Positions 34,043 through 42,889 of a stretch of DNA of 64,000 nt are shown piece by piece. This DNA is from an uncultured Thalassotalea sp. Its GTDB lineage: Bacteria > Pseudomonadota > Gammaproteobacteria > Enterobacterales > Alteromonadaceae. Position numbers and translations under genes: made by a program. The notes below the pieces were generated by a model. That model did not search any database. It was not told where the DNA came from and worked only from the letters and a program-made list of their open reading frames with translations. Numbering within the stretch: position 1 is the first letter of the stretch; every line of letters begins with the position of its first letter. Where the stretch lies: NCBI GenBank assembly GCA_947502355.1, contig CANMZP010000004.1, forward strand, positions 181,968 through 245,967, read 5' to 3'.

Positions 34043-34343
34043 GTAAAGTAATTTTATTCTATCTACAAATATATATTTAGTCTCATTGAATTTTAGCAGG
34101 AAATAAAAACGATGTGGTTTGCGGTAACAACTTGTTACCTTTGTTGCGCTGTTTTCAATGGCTTGTTGCGGGGTAATCGCAAACGTTGAAAACTGAGAAC
34201 ATTATTTTCGTTATCTTTTTTCATTACCCACAGAATGATCCAATCTTTACGATAATAGTGGAATCTGTTAACGCACAATGTATACTTGGTGGCTTAAATA
34301 TATCCACCCGATATCTGAAAAAACTATAGAGACGTTTCGTAAA
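34043..34343. other. Intergenic region between gpmI and yibN
   Basis: About 300 bases between divergent genes. It is A+T-rich on the gpmI side, where an A+T run at about 34060-34080 could act as an UP-like element. On the yibN side weak promoter-like elements exist, such as TTGAAA followed 18 bases later by GTTATC, but none is convincing. An open frame begins at 34278 in phase with yibN and would extend it by 22 residues. No RNA gene or hairpin with T run was recognised. Confidence 0.4.
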
Positions 34344-34769
34344 ATGGATCAATTAATGACCTTTGCTGCAAACAATGCAGTATTAAGCATGGCGTGGTTA
34401 GCCATTGCCACCGTATTAGTGTTTACCATGATTAAAAGTAAATTATCACCGGTAAAGCCAATGAACACCCAAGAGCTGACTTTTTCGATGAACAAAGAAG
34501 ACGGTTTAGTGGTTGATATTCGCAAAGATAATGAGTTTAAAGCAGGCCATATCCTTGGCTCAAAACAACTTTCAATGGAAAAAGTTAATAACAATGACTT
34601 TCAAGCCCTTGAAAAAGCAAAAGACAAACCCATTATTGTTGTATGCGCAGCTGGTTTAACGGCTGTAACGGCTGCAAATAAGTTAAGCAAAGCCGGTTTT
34701 AGCAAGGTGAGCTATCTTAAAGGTGGTTTCTCTGCTTGGCAAACCGCTAACTTGCCAGTGGCAAAGTAA
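34344..34769 (+). CDS. yibN: Rhodanese-like membrane-anchored protein YibN
   Basis: A 141-residue protein with one N-terminal membrane helix (NAVLSMAWLAIATVLVFTMI) and a cytoplasmic rhodanese domain. The domain holds VVDIRKDNEFKAGHILGS and the active-site loop VVCAAGLTAV, in which the cysteine is kept. The E. coli homologue starts in the same way (M, then a 12-residue run before the helix), so the ATG at 34344 is chosen over 34278. It heads the conserved order yibN-grxC-secB-gpsA. The true substrate is unknown; sulfur transfer or a membrane insertion helper role has been considered for such proteins. Confidence 0.88.
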   Translation: MDQLMTFAANNAVLSMAWLAIATVLVFTMIKSKLSPVKPMNTQELTFSMNKEDGLVVDIRKDNEFKAGHILGSKQLSMEKVNNNDFQALEKAKDKPIIVVCAAGLTAVTAANKLSKAGFSKVSYLKGGFSAWQTANLPVAK

Positions 34770-34785
34770 CGAGTAGGTAATTAAA

Positions 34786-35043
34786 ATGGCGAACGTAGTT
34801 GTATACACCCGAGCAACGTGTGGTTTTTGTTATAGAGCATTGGCTTTATTAGCAAAGAAGCAGGTAAACGTAGAAGAAATCAGTATTGATTTGCACCCTG
34901 AAAAACGTGCAGAAATGATTGAGCGTAGCCAAGGGGGTATGACCGTACCGCAAATTTTTATTAACGATAAAATCATTGGTGGTTGTGATGATCTAATGGC
35001 GCTTGAATACCAAGGCGAGTTAGATAAACTATTATCAAATTAA
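34786..35043 (+). CDS. grxC: Glutaredoxin 3
   Basis: An 85-residue thioredoxin-fold protein that reduces disulfides and glutathione adducts in the cytoplasm. The active site is CGFC (residues 12-15) rather than the CPYC of E. coli Grx3. TVPQIFI with the cis-proline and the glutathione-binding GGCDDLMAL follow. It lies 16 bases after yibN and before secB, the usual gene order. The CGFC site lies between classical dithiol and monothiol (CGFS) forms, so iron-sulfur binding is possible but unproven. Confidence 0.95.
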   Translation: MANVVVYTRATCGFCYRALALLAKKQVNVEEISIDLHPEKRAEMIERSQGGMTVPQIFINDKIIGGCDDLMALEYQGELDKLLSN

Positions 35044-35096
35044 TATGTGGCACACAAATAAGCCACAACAGTAAATCATATTTTTAGGAAAACAGA

Positions 35097-35600
35097 ATGT
35101 CTGAACAAAACCCAAACCCAGCAGCAAACGGCGCTGACGATCAAGAACAACCACAATTTGCAATCCAACGCATCTACACAAAAGATATTTCTTTTGAAAC
35201 ACCAGCAAGTCCAGCGATCTTTCAAAAAGAATGGCAACCTGAAGTTAAATTAGACCTAGATACACGTTCTGCAAAACTAGCTGATGACACATTTGAAGTT
35301 ATCTTAGCATTAACGGTTACTGCTTCTTTAGGCGAAGAAGTTGCGTTTTTATGTGAAGTTCAACAAGCGGGTATTTTCACGGTAGGTAACATGCCTGAGC
35401 CACAACTTGCGCACACGCTAGGTTCATTCTGCCCGAACACATTATTCCCTTACGCTCGTGAATTGGTAAGCAGCTTGGTTTCTCGTGGTACCTTCCCACA
35501 ATTAAACCTTGCGCCTGTAAACTTTGACGCTTTATTCGCTTCATACGTACAAAAACGTGCTGCAGAAGCGCAAGCGAACAAACCACAAGCTGACGCGTAA
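35097..35600 (+). CDS. secB: Protein-export chaperone SecB
   Basis: A 167-residue cytoplasmic chaperone that holds precursor proteins unfolded and passes them to SecA. Seen are the conserved [16 protein letters not shown] near residue 21, the beta-rich core with [19 protein letters not shown] and the acidic, hydrophilic ends. It has the normal length and starts with an AGGA site 9 bases upstream. A hairpin (TGTGGC with GCCACA, 35046-35067) lies in the grxC-secB gap without a T run and may tune expression between the two genes. Confidence 0.97.
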   Translation: MSEQNPNPAANGADDQEQPQFAIQRIYTKDISFETPASPAIFQKEWQPEVKLDLDTRSAKLADDTFEVILALTVTASLGEEVAFLCEVQQAGIFTVGNMPEPQLAHTLGSFCPNTLFPYARELVSSLVSRGTFPQLNLAPVNFDALFASYVQKRAAEAQANKPQADA

Positions 35601-35605
35601 TTATT

Positions 35606-36610
35606 ATGAAAAGCCATGCTGATATCAGTGTGATTGGAGCAGGGTCGTACGGCACTGCTCTGGCTTTTTGTTTGGCTCGCAATAAGCATAAAACGTTACT
35701 TTGGGACCGAAATGACAAACGCATTTCTCAGATGTCCAAAACACGAAGTAATGATAAATACCTCCCAGGGTTCACTTTCCCACCTTCACTTTCTTTAACG
35801 TCTGATTTAACCGAAGCGATTGCAGCCAGTAAAAACATTTTATTGGTGGTACCAAGTCATGCGTTCGTGGATGTTTTGGCTCAAATTAAGCCATTATTAA
35901 CCACCGAACATAAGGTTGCTTGGGCGACAAAAGGACTTGATCCTAAAGAAGGTCGATTACTGCATGAAGTGGCTAAAGAAGTATTGGGTGATGCGTTTTC
36001 ATTAGCCGTATTATCGGGACCTACGTTCGCAAAAGAAATGGCCGCAGGTATGCCTACTGCGATTTCTGTTTCGTCTAATGATGATGACTTTGCCGATACC
36101 TTGTCTTCGCTATTGCACTGTGAAAGAACATTTCGCGTGTATACCAATAATGACTTTATTGGTGTGCAACTTGGTGGCGCCGTTAAAAACGTAATCGCGA
36201 TAGGTGCGGGCATTGCCGACGGTATTGGCTTTGGTGCCAACGCTAGAACGGCATTGATCACTCGTGGTCTAGCTGAGATGACTCGTCTTGGTGCTGCGGT
36301 AGGCGCTGAGCCATCGACCTTTATGGGGATGGCCGGTCTTGGTGATTTAGTCTTAACCTGTACTGACAATCAGTCAAGAAACCGTCGTTTTGGTTTAGCA
36401 CTTGGTAAAGGTGATACGGTTGAGCATGCCATTGACGAAATTGGTCAGGTGGTCGAAGGCTATCGCAATACCAAGGAAGTCTTTATGCTAGCTGGGCGTC
36501 ATAAGGTCGAAATGCCGATTGTGGAACAAATCTACAAGGTATTATACGAAAATATGCCAGCCAAAGAAGCGGCGGTTAATCTGCTTAGCCGTGACCGAAA
36601 AGTTGAGTAA
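35606..36610 (+). CDS. gpsA: NAD(P)-dependent glycerol-3-phosphate dehydrogenase
   Basis: A 334-residue enzyme that reduces dihydroxyacetone phosphate to sn-glycerol 3-phosphate for phospholipid synthesis. It has the Rossmann loop [12 protein letters not shown] at residues 8-19, [28 protein letters not shown] and the catalytic lysine region [14 protein letters not shown]. The C-terminal domain includes GLAEMTRLG and [20 protein letters not shown]. It follows secB by 5 bases and is followed by a strong terminator. The order secB-gpsA is typical for gammaproteobacteria. Confidence 0.97.
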   Translation: MKSHADISVIGAGSYGTALAFCLARNKHKTLLWDRNDKRISQMSKTRSNDKYLPGFTFPPSLSLTSDLTEAIAASKNILLVVPSHAFVDVLAQIKPLLTTEHKVAWATKGLDPKEGRLLHEVAKEVLGDAFSLAVLSGPTFAKEMAAGMPTAISVSSNDDDFADTLSSLLHCERTFRVYTNNDFIGVQLGGAVKNVIAIGAGIADGIGFGANARTALITRGLAEMTRLGAAVGAEPSTFMGMAGLGDLVLTCTDNQSRNRRFGLALGKGDTVEHAIDEIGQVVEGYRNTKEVFMLAGRHKVEMPIVEQIYKVLYENMPAKEAAVNLLSRDRKVE

Positions 36611-36641
36611 TAACTGCTATAAAGTTTGTTACTGTAAATGC

Positions 36642-36671
36642 AAAAAACCGCTCCGTTGAGCGGTTTTTTTT
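36642..36671. terminator. Bidirectional rho-independent terminator between gpsA and trmL
   Basis: The stem CCGCTC with GAGCGG (36648-36653 and 36658-36663), a CGTT loop, six A before and eight T after form an intrinsic terminator that works in both directions. It lies between the convergent genes gpsA and trmL. Confidence 0.93.
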
Positions 36672-36689
36672 ATGCCTGTTTAAGACAGT

Positions 36690-37154
36690 TTATACAGCGC
36701 CCTTAAACCCTAGCTGTCGCCAAGCCTCATAGACGATAACCGCAACGGAATTTGATAAGTTCATGCTTCTTGAACCTTCACTCATCGGGATGCGGATTTT
36801 ATGCTCTTGGGGAATTTGGGCATGTACATCGTCGGGTAAGCCACGTGTTTCGGCACCAAAAATAATGTAATCACCCAAGGTAAATTCTACATCGGCATGA
36901 AAACGTGTTGCACGCGTTGTGGATGCATAAAGCCGTTTTGGCTGTTCAGTGGCAATAAATTCGGCAAAGTTTTTATGACGCTTAAGATTCGCAAATTCAT
37001 GGTAATCAAGGCCTGCACGGCGCAAACGCTTATCGTCAATATCAAAACCTAATGGCTCAATTAAGTGCAAGCGAAAACCACTGTTCGCACAAAGGCGAAT
37101 GATGTTTCCGGTATTGGGTGGAATTTCAGGTTCAAAAAGGACAATGTCTAACAT
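36690..37154 (-). CDS. trmL: tRNA (cytidine(34)-2'-O)-methyltransferase
   Basis: A 154-residue SPOUT methyltransferase that methylates the wobble ribose of certain leucine tRNAs. Seen are [17 protein letters not shown], the core [12 protein letters not shown] with the knot glycines and [18 protein letters not shown] near the C-terminus. The ATG at 37154 matches the family start and length; the longer frame to 37199 is rejected. The ribosome binding site is weak. It is convergent with gpsA and shares the terminator. Confidence 0.95.
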   Translation of the reverse strand: MLDIVLFEPEIPPNTGNIIRLCANSGFRLHLIEPLGFDIDDKRLRRAGLDYHEFANLKRHKNFAEFIATEQPKRLYASTTRATRFHADVEFTLGDYIIFGAETRGLPDDVHAQIPQEHKIRIPMSEGSRSMNLSNSVAVIVYEAWRQLGFKGAV

Positions 37155-37250
37155 AATGTATCCGGCCAATGAAAAATTGGCGGTAATTATACCGTGCACA
37201 GGGGGAGGGCATAAAGTATAATTTTTTGTAAACTCTATGCAGGATTTAAC

Positions 37251-38183
37251 GTGTCCATCGAAAATTCAAATAATGCCAAACCACAAACCACAACCGATGA
37301 CTATTCTTCGTTAGTAAAACTTGCCAGTAAATTGGCTGTGGCTGTGGCCAGTATTTTATTAATCAGCAAACTGTTTGCTTGGTGGTTTTCCGGCTCGGCT
37401 GCCATGTTGGCGTCGAGTACCGATTCGTTGTTGGATGTGTTTGCTTCAATTACCAGTTTTGTGATTATTCGATTTTCCTTAACTCCGGCCGATGATCAAC
37501 ATCGTTTTGGGCATGGTAAAGCCGAAAACCTTGCTGCTTTGGTTCAATCGGCCTTTGTCTTAGGGTCTGCTTTACTATTGGTTTTTCATGGTGTTGATCG
37601 TTTTTTTAATCCGCAACCCATTATGCATAGTAATGTTGCAATTGGGGTGAGTGTACTGGCTATTTTGCTCACTTTATTGCTGGTTATGGTGCAAAAGCGT
37701 GTTATTGCAAAAACGCAATCGGCGGCCATCAGTGCCGACTCTCTCCATTACCAATCCGATTTATTACTCAATGTCGGGGTAATATTGGCATTGGTATTAA
37801 GTCAGTTTAATTTTGTTCAAGCAGATGGCTTGTTTACGGTGCTTGTTGGTGTTTACTTGATATATGGCGCCATTGGTATTGTTTATCATAGTATTCAGGA
37901 TTTAATGGACCGTGAGCTTGATGATAACGAGGTGAATGAAATTAAAGACATGATCCATTCTCATCCAAAAGTCATGGGTTTTCATGAATTACGAACTCGG
38001 CAAGCGGGTAAGATGCGCTTTATTCAGTTCCACCTAGAATTAGATGATGAGCTAAGCCTTTTTGAAGCGCACAGTATTTCAGATGCCGTAGAGGGAAAAA
38101 TTCTTGCTCGTTTTAGTGATACCGAAGTGCTTATTCATCAAGATCCACAATCGGTTGTTAAACGCGAACGTCATAACGGTTAA
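37251..38183 (+). CDS. fieF: Cation efflux pump FieF (CDF family)
   Basis: A 310-residue inner-membrane transporter of the cation diffusion facilitator family that exports Fe(II) and Zn(II) by proton exchange. It has six membrane helices. The metal-binding motif on helix 2 is [11 protein letters not shown], the loop [14 protein letters not shown] follows and the second site on helix 5 is [12 protein letters not shown]. The C-terminal cytoplasmic domain (about residues 215-300) has HELRTRQAG and the metal-binding histidines. The GTG start is supported by an AGGA site 7 bases upstream. It is convergent with the pldB-like gene, 5 bases apart. Confidence 0.93.
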   Translation: MSIENSNNAKPQTTTDDYSSLVKLASKLAVAVASILLISKLFAWWFSGSAAMLASSTDSLLDVFASITSFVIIRFSLTPADDQHRFGHGKAENLAALVQSAFVLGSALLLVFHGVDRFFNPQPIMHSNVAIGVSVLAILLTLLLVMVQKRVIAKTQSAAISADSLHYQSDLLLNVGVILALVLSQFNFVQADGLFTVLVGVYLIYGAIGIVYHSIQDLMDRELDDNEVNEIKDMIHSHPKVMGFHELRTRQAGKMRFIQFHLELDDELSLFEAHSISDAVEGKILARFSDTEVLIHQDPQSVVKRERHNG

Positions 38184-38188
38184 TAAGC

Positions 38189-39190
38189 TTAAACTTTGCT
38201 ATTAAACCAATCTAAAATATGACTTAAAGCTTGATTGCGAATGCTGTCTTGTTCAAACAATATTTCATGTTTGGCGCCTTTTATGGTTAGCGGTTTATTG
38301 CCTTCGCATAACCCATTTTGTTGCTGAGCCAGAGCCAAACAAAACGCATTTTGACTCGAATTACTAACAATGCTTTCCTGACCAGCCTGCAATACAAGGG
38401 TAGGTGTAGTATATTGGCTAAGGTCTTCAAAAATGTGCTTGTTCGATTTTATCGCTTGCGCCAACCATTTAAACGTAACCCCACCAAGTTGCATCTCTGG
38501 GTTTTGTTGGTATTCATTTCTAAACAGTTTATAACGAATTTTTGAATGGGTTAGCTGATTTGTGGCAAAAGGCTTGGACACATAATCTTTATGACCTAAG
38601 AAATACCAGGCCTGATTGCTGAAAAAATTATTAAGATGCGCACCGGCATTAATTAAAAGCTTGCCTAACCAATACGGTACACTGCCGCTGTCAATGCTTA
38701 TCATCGGTGACGTCATCGCAATGGCGGTGATGTCGTTTGGAAAGGTCTGTAAGTACCTTATCGCAATTGCTCCGCCCATAGAGTGGGCTAGCATAAACAG
38801 TTTACCTTGATTTTTCTTTGTCACCACATCGCTTATAAAGGTTTTTAAATCAATGGCATAATCATCGAAATTATCAACAAATCCTTTGTGTGGATTCAAT
38901 TGTAAGCGTTGCGACAGACCTTGGCCACGATAGTCGATAATCGCAACGTTAAAGCCATTTTGCAGTAGGTTGAAGGTGAGCTCTTTATATTTTAAATACC
39001 CTTCAATGCGACCGGGAGATAGCACCACGGTATGTTCGTTATCTTTGAGTGTAAATAACGCGTACTCAATGCGGGTAAGATCAAAACTGTGAAAATGTGA
39101 GAACTCACCGGTTTGCCATACTTGCTCAATTTGTTGCTTGTAGAGCGAGTCTAATTCCTGCTCAGCAGTAAAATTATATTGGCTTGGCAT
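38189..39190 (-). CDS. pldB: Alpha/beta hydrolase, lysophospholipase L2-like
   Basis: A 333-residue serine hydrolase with the nucleophile elbow AHSMGGA, the oxyanion region LSPGRIEGYLKY, the DYRGQGLSQR loop and a C-terminal GAKHEILFE with the catalytic histidine. These match the lysophospholipase L2 (PldB) group, which removes the remaining acyl chain from lysophospholipids at the inner membrane. The length is near that of E. coli PldB (340). There is no signal peptide. A monoglyceride lipase role is an alternative within the same fold. Confidence 0.85.
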   Translation of the reverse strand: MPSQYNFTAEQELDSLYKQQIEQVWQTGEFSHFHSFDLTRIEYALFTLKDNEHTVVLSPGRIEGYLKYKELTFNLLQNGFNVAIIDYRGQGLSQRLQLNPHKGFVDNFDDYAIDLKTFISDVVTKKNQGKLFMLAHSMGGAIAIRYLQTFPNDITAIAMTSPMISIDSGSVPYWLGKLLINAGAHLNNFFSNQAWYFLGHKDYVSKPFATNQLTHSKIRYKLFRNEYQQNPEMQLGGVTFKWLAQAIKSNKHIFEDLSQYTTPTLVLQAGQESIVSNSSQNAFCLALAQQQNGLCEGNKPLTIKGAKHEILFEQDSIRNQALSHILDWFNSKV

Positions 39191-39264
39191 TGTGTCAGTG
39201 AGTCCTAAGAGAATAAAGTAATTAACAAAACCGCATTATAAACCATTTTTTGTTACAAATACGA

Positions 39265-39286
39265 CGATTTATAACAACATAAATCG
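39265..39286 (-). terminator. Possible weak terminator after cpxA
   Basis: CGATTTAT with ATAAATCG and a six-base loop lies 10 bases past the cpxA stop. There is no long T run on the minus strand, so termination may be weak. Confidence 0.4.
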
Positions 39287-39295
39287 CAAGGGTAT

Positions 39296-40720
39296 TTATA
39301 ACGCTTTGACCGGTAATTCAATCAACACCGTTAGTCCCGGCATATCTTCATTTACTTGGGTTAAGCGGGCACTAATGGCGCCGTCATGACAGGCTACGGC
39401 ATTTGAGGCAATGGCTAACCCCAAACCTGTGCCACCCGATACTCTATCTCTGGCTTCTTCGGTTCGATAAAATGGCGTAAATATTTTGCTGATATGCTGC
39501 TCACCCACGCCTGGACCATGATCGGCAATACTGATTTGCAGAGTCTGTTCGGTCTTTTTCAGTGTTACCTCAATACTGGTGTCTTCGGGACTGTAGCGAA
39601 TGGCGTTATTCAGGATGTTTTCAATTGCACTAGAGAGTAATTGCGCATCGCCAAAAAATTGAATGTGTTCTTCAATGTCGCTATTCATACTAAGCTGTTT
39701 ATTTTGGCAAAGTATTTCACAGTCTTTGAGTAGGTTGTTGATCAATATGGATAAATCAAATTGTGCGGATTGCATACTCTGCAGCTGATTTTCAAGGCGG
39801 GAGAGTTTTAAAGCGTCGCTTATCATGTCATCCAAACGCTGTATTTCCAAATCAAAGCGCTGCAGGTATTTATCCATTTCCTGTGGTGTTCCCTTCACAC
39901 TTTTGGCCAGTGATAAGGCCAGTTGCAAACGGGTTAAGGGCGAGCGTAATTCATGGGATACATCGCCCAATAACCTTTGTTGGGCAGCGATTGAGTTTTG
40001 TAAATGATCAGCCATGTTATTAAAAGCTTGCCCTAGTTGGCCCACTTCATCGCCTCGACTATCAAATTCTGGCAAACGCACACTTAAATCACCACCACCA
40101 AAGCGATTGCTGGCAGTGGTTAACTTTTTTATTGGACCAATAAGGTACCAGGACAATAACCAAGATAATAAACCCGTCACAATAAAGGCGGTGCTTGCCC
40201 GTAACCATAAAGGTAAACGACCAAAAGCCTTAACAAAATCTCTTCTGGACGTCGGTTTACTGATAAACAATTGGTAGTGGTGCTTTTGACCAGCTCGGCC
40301 TACGGATAAGTCAAAGGGGCCGGAAAACTGATAGTCATGAAACGTAACGTTAACCGGTTGGGTAAATTGAAAAGATTGGATATAGTCTCTTAACTCATCG
40401 GGGTGATGCTCAACATTGGTGAAAATCTCGCCTGTTTTCACCGATTTAAACCATAAACCCGGTGGCATTTTTGGGGATGTCAGCACGCGTTTGTGCATCA
40501 TCGGTTGTTGCGAGCGTTGTAAAGTACGGCGGACCTTATTGATGAGGTGATCAGCGCGTATAAGTTGTTTCTTATTTACCACCTCAATGCGTTTTTCATC
40601 AATAAACTGTTCGGATACAAAGCGGGTTATGGTCATTACCGAAATGGCAATGATCCAAAAACCAATAAACACTTTTACCGTTAGGGTGTTAAACCAGGAA
40701 AGCCCAGGGGGGTTATTCAT
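39296..40720 (-). CDS. cpxA: Envelope stress sensor histidine kinase CpxA
   Basis: A 474-residue inner-membrane kinase: a membrane helix at about 16-34, a periplasmic sensor domain to about 170, a second helix at 176-194, then a HAMP domain. The phosphorylated histidine is His256 in VSHELRSPLTRL, and the ATPase domain has the N box (ENILNNAIRYS), DHGPGVGE and GGTGLGLAI. It phosphorylates CpxR in response to misfolded envelope proteins. Its start overlaps the end of cpxR by 4 bases, so both are made from one mRNA. Confidence 0.94.
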   Translation of the reverse strand: MNNPPGLSWFNTLTVKVFIGFWIIAISVMTITRFVSEQFIDEKRIEVVNKKQLIRADHLINKVRRTLQRSQQPMMHKRVLTSPKMPPGLWFKSVKTGEIFTNVEHHPDELRDYIQSFQFTQPVNVTFHDYQFSGPFDLSVGRAGQKHHYQLFISKPTSRRDFVKAFGRLPLWLRASTAFIVTGLLSWLLSWYLIGPIKKLTTASNRFGGGDLSVRLPEFDSRGDEVGQLGQAFNNMADHLQNSIAAQQRLLGDVSHELRSPLTRLQLALSLAKSVKGTPQEMDKYLQRFDLEIQRLDDMISDALKLSRLENQLQSMQSAQFDLSILINNLLKDCEILCQNKQLSMNSDIEEHIQFFGDAQLLSSAIENILNNAIRYSPEDTSIEVTLKKTEQTLQISIADHGPGVGEQHISKIFTPFYRTEEARDRVSGGTGLGLAIASNAVACHDGAISARLTQVNEDMPGLTVLIELPVKAL

Positions 40721-41415
40721 TGACTCCCTCCGGACATAAACACATACCCAACGCCCCGGATGGTTTTAATTTTTTCATGCTCATCTACCAGGTGCAGCTT
40801 TTTGCGAATATTGGAAATGTGCATATCAATGCTGCGATCGTAAGCGGATAAAGGTCGGTTTAAAACGCTTTCGCTAAGCATTTCTTTATTAACAATAGTG
40901 TCTTTGTTTTCCATCAGCAATTGCAGCATTTCAAATTCGGTGCCAGTAAGCGCAATTAATTGCTGATTGCAATACACGTTACGCGTTGAGGCTTGTAAAT
41001 CGACACCGTTAAGGTTTAAACCGACTTTTACCGACTTATTATTTACAATGTCGATACGGCGTAAAATGGCTTTAATTCGGGCAACCAATTCTTGTGGGTT
41101 ATAGGGTTTAGCAAGATAATCATCTGCGCCTAACTCAAGCCCCAGCACGCGGTCGGTATCGTCGCCTTTAGCGGTCAACATTAAAATGGGGGTGTGGTGC
41201 TTACCACCAAGCGACTTAAGGAGTTCAAATCCATTCAAGCCTGGCATCATAACATCCAGCAAAATGAGCGCGAAAGATTGTGTTCTTGCTTGCTCTAGTC
41301 CGCTGATCCCATCATAACAACAAGTCAGGGTAAATCCTTCTGTTGCTAAAAACTCGCTGAGCAATTCTGCTAACTCTTTATCATCATCGATTAATAGTAA
41401 ATGGGTATCTGTCAT
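40717..41415 (-). CDS. cpxR: Envelope stress response regulator CpxR
   Basis: A 232-residue OmpR/PhoB-type response regulator. The receiver domain (1-120) has the acidic pair near residue 10-12, the phosphorylated Asp54 in LILLDVMMPG and Lys in YLAKPYNP. The winged-helix domain (about 130-230) binds DNA. It activates envelope folding and degradation genes, including cpxP, which is divergent and 156 bases away. Tandem TTTAC half-sites for CpxR lie in between, so the operon is probably autoregulated. Confidence 0.94.
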   Translation of the reverse strand: MTDTHLLLIDDDKELAELLSEFLATEGFTLTCCYDGISGLEQARTQSFALILLDVMMPGLNGFELLKSLGGKHHTPILMLTAKGDDTDRVLGLELGADDYLAKPYNPQELVARIKAILRRIDIVNNKSVKVGLNLNGVDLQASTRNVYCNQQLIALTGTEFEMLQLLMENKDTIVNKEMLSESVLNRPLSAYDRSIDMHISNIRKKLHLVDEHEKIKTIRGVGYVFMSGGSQ

Positions 41416-41483
41416 CGTATTACATCACTTAGGTCATTTTTCTATATATCATAGTAACCTTAAGCTGGAAAATAGTCTGCATC

Positions 41484-41520
41484 TTTACTTAATCTTTACC
41501 TTGCCTTTGCACTCCTTTAC
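41484..41520. promoter_or_regulatory. CpxR-type tandem half-sites between cpxR and cpxP
   Basis: TTTAC occurs at 41484-41488, 41495-41499 and 41516-41520; the reverse strand reads GTAAA, the CpxR half-site. The first two are 11 bases apart and the third lies 21 bases further, so all sit on one face of the helix. A -10 element TATGAT for cpxP is at 41533-41538, and another TATGAT on the minus strand at 41448-41453 could serve cpxR. Confidence 0.72.
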
Positions 41521-41571
41521 GCAAAAGTTAGCTATGATTTAATTATCGAAGCAATGACAGGAAACTTTATT

Positions 41572-42060
41572 ATGAAAACTAGCAACTACTTGAAAAAAAT
41601 AGCGTTATTAATTATCCCAATGGCCGCACTTGCATTAAGTGGTCATGCCATCGCCAAAGGACATGGCAAAGGACAACAGCAGTCAATGATCCAAAAAGAA
41701 GTACGAATGATGATGTCTAAGCTGGACTTGAATGAGCAGCAAAAAGAGCAAATGAAGGCGATTAAAGAAAACAGTAAAGCCCAGATGAAAGCACTAAAAG
41801 AAGCGCATCAACAAGGCACTGAGCGTGATGAATTACAAGCTTTGATTATGGCGGACACGTTTGATGAAGGCGCTTTTCTGGCATTACAGCAACGTATTGC
41901 CGCTAAAAAACAGCAGGGTGCATTAATTCAAGCGCGTACCATGAATCAAATTTTCAATGTATTAACGCCAGAGCAAAAGCAACAGTTTTTAGAAATCAAA
42001 GCAGAGCGTAAAGAAAAACGTAAAGAAAAACGTCAGGATCGCAGAAACCAAAATTCATAG
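41572..42060 (+). CDS. cpxP: Spy/CpxP family periplasmic chaperone
   Basis: A 162-residue protein with a signal peptide (IALLIIPMAALALSGHAIA). The helical body has the two LTxxQ-like motifs of the family: LDLNEQQKEQMK near residue 55 and LTPEQKQQFLEI near 140. The C-terminus is rich in K, E and R. CpxP inhibits CpxA and helps degrade misfolded periplasmic proteins. The ATG at 41572 has an AGGA site upstream and gives a normal signal peptide; an ATG at 41554 would add 6 residues. Divergent position next to cpxR and CpxR boxes fit CpxP. Confidence 0.88.
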   Translation: MKTSNYLKKIALLIIPMAALALSGHAIAKGHGKGQQQSMIQKEVRMMMSKLDLNEQQKEQMKAIKENSKAQMKALKEAHQQGTERDELQALIMADTFDEGAFLALQQRIAAKKQQGALIQARTMNQIFNVLTPEQKQQFLEIKAERKEKRKEKRQDRRNQNS

Positions 42061-42104
42061 GACGCTTTTATAAAACAATCGATAAAGCTGTCTACCCCAA
42101 CCAG

Positions 42105-42131
42105 CGAGCTATCTAAGGATATGATAGCTCG
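42105..42131. terminator. Hairpin in the gap between cpxP and the FMN reductase gene
   Basis: CGAGCTATC and GATAGCTCG form a perfect 9-bp stem with a 9-base loop. It lies between two convergent genes. There is no T run, so it may stabilise or end the cpxP mRNA with help from Rho. Confidence 0.45.
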
Positions 42132-42172
42132 TGCTTTATCGACCCTTCTAGGTAGAACCTTGCAGCTACGCA

Positions 42173-42757
42173 TTAATCAGGTTTCTTTTCTAAGATCTTA
42201 TCAAGTAATGTTTCTAAATTAGCACCTAAATCTCTTACTTGGTGGTGTTGGATTTCATCGGCTAAGCGACCTTGGTCAAAGGCTTTGTAGGCATTGGCTA
42301 CCGAAAACTGATTGGGGCAAACATTAACCCCCATATTGGCGAGTAAAGTTCGTAAATTTAATAATCCTAAGACACCACCTCGTGAGTTAACCGAAGCGGC
42401 CATGATCACCGCATATTTACCCTTAAAGGCACTTAATGGTACTTCATCCGCACTGTTCGCCCGCGATGCCCAGTCAATGGCATTTTTAAGTAAAGCACTG
42501 TACGAGCTGTTGTACTCCGGTGATGCTATTAATAAGCCGTCATTATCAAGCAGCAATTGTTTAAAACGCGCAGCGTGTTCCGGCATCCCTTGTTCTTTTT
42601 CTATGTCTTTACTGAATATAGGCATGGGAAAGTCAGCCAGGTTGATCACGGTAACCTCAGCACCCGCAGCTTGTGCACCACGCGCAGCAATACTAACAAG
42701 TTGTTGATTTAATGAGCCTTGGCGATTACTACCGGAAAAGGCGAGAATTTTACTCAT
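42173..42757 (-). CDS. NADPH-dependent FMN reductase family protein
   Basis: A 194-residue flavodoxin-like oxidoreductase. The FMN phosphate loop AFSGSNRQGSLNQQL is at the N-terminus, ASPEYNSSYSALLKNAIDWA holds the flavin ring and MAASVNSRGGVLG is near residue 122. Family members reduce quinones, chromate or azo compounds with NAD(P)H. The ATG at 42757 matches the family start; the longer frame to 42802 is not needed. It lies downstream of tex on the same strand, behind a terminator, so it probably has its own promoter. Confidence 0.9.
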   Translation of the reverse strand: MSKILAFSGSNRQGSLNQQLVSIAARGAQAAGAEVTVINLADFPMPIFSKDIEKEQGMPEHAARFKQLLLDNDGLLIASPEYNSSYSALLKNAIDWASRANSADEVPLSAFKGKYAVIMAASVNSRGGVLGLLNLRTLLANMGVNVCPNQFSVANAYKAFDQGRLADEIQHHQVRDLGANLETLLDKILEKKPD

Positions 42758-42831
42758 AGTGTTGTTCTGTTTAAGCGAGCGGTATTCATAACATAGGCGC
42801 AAACCTTTAAATTTTCAATTTCGTTTGGTCA

Positions 42832-42858
42832 GAAAAAAAGCGACTCAATGAGTCGCTT
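42832..42858 (-). terminator. Rho-independent terminator of tex
   Basis: The stem GCGACTC with GAGTCGC (42840-42846 and 42850-42856) has a three-base loop. On the minus strand it is followed by seven T. It lies 34 bases past the tex stop codon. Confidence 0.9.
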
Positions 42859-42889
42859 TTGTTTATTCGTTTTAAATTTAGCGATGAAC

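Noticed and set aside
35881..36369. 162-residue open frame on the minus strand
   Set aside because: It is antisense to gpsA; the composition is that of a shadow frame.
42312..42707. 131-residue open frame on the plus strand
   Set aside because: It is the complement of the FMN reductase gene, which has clear family motifs.
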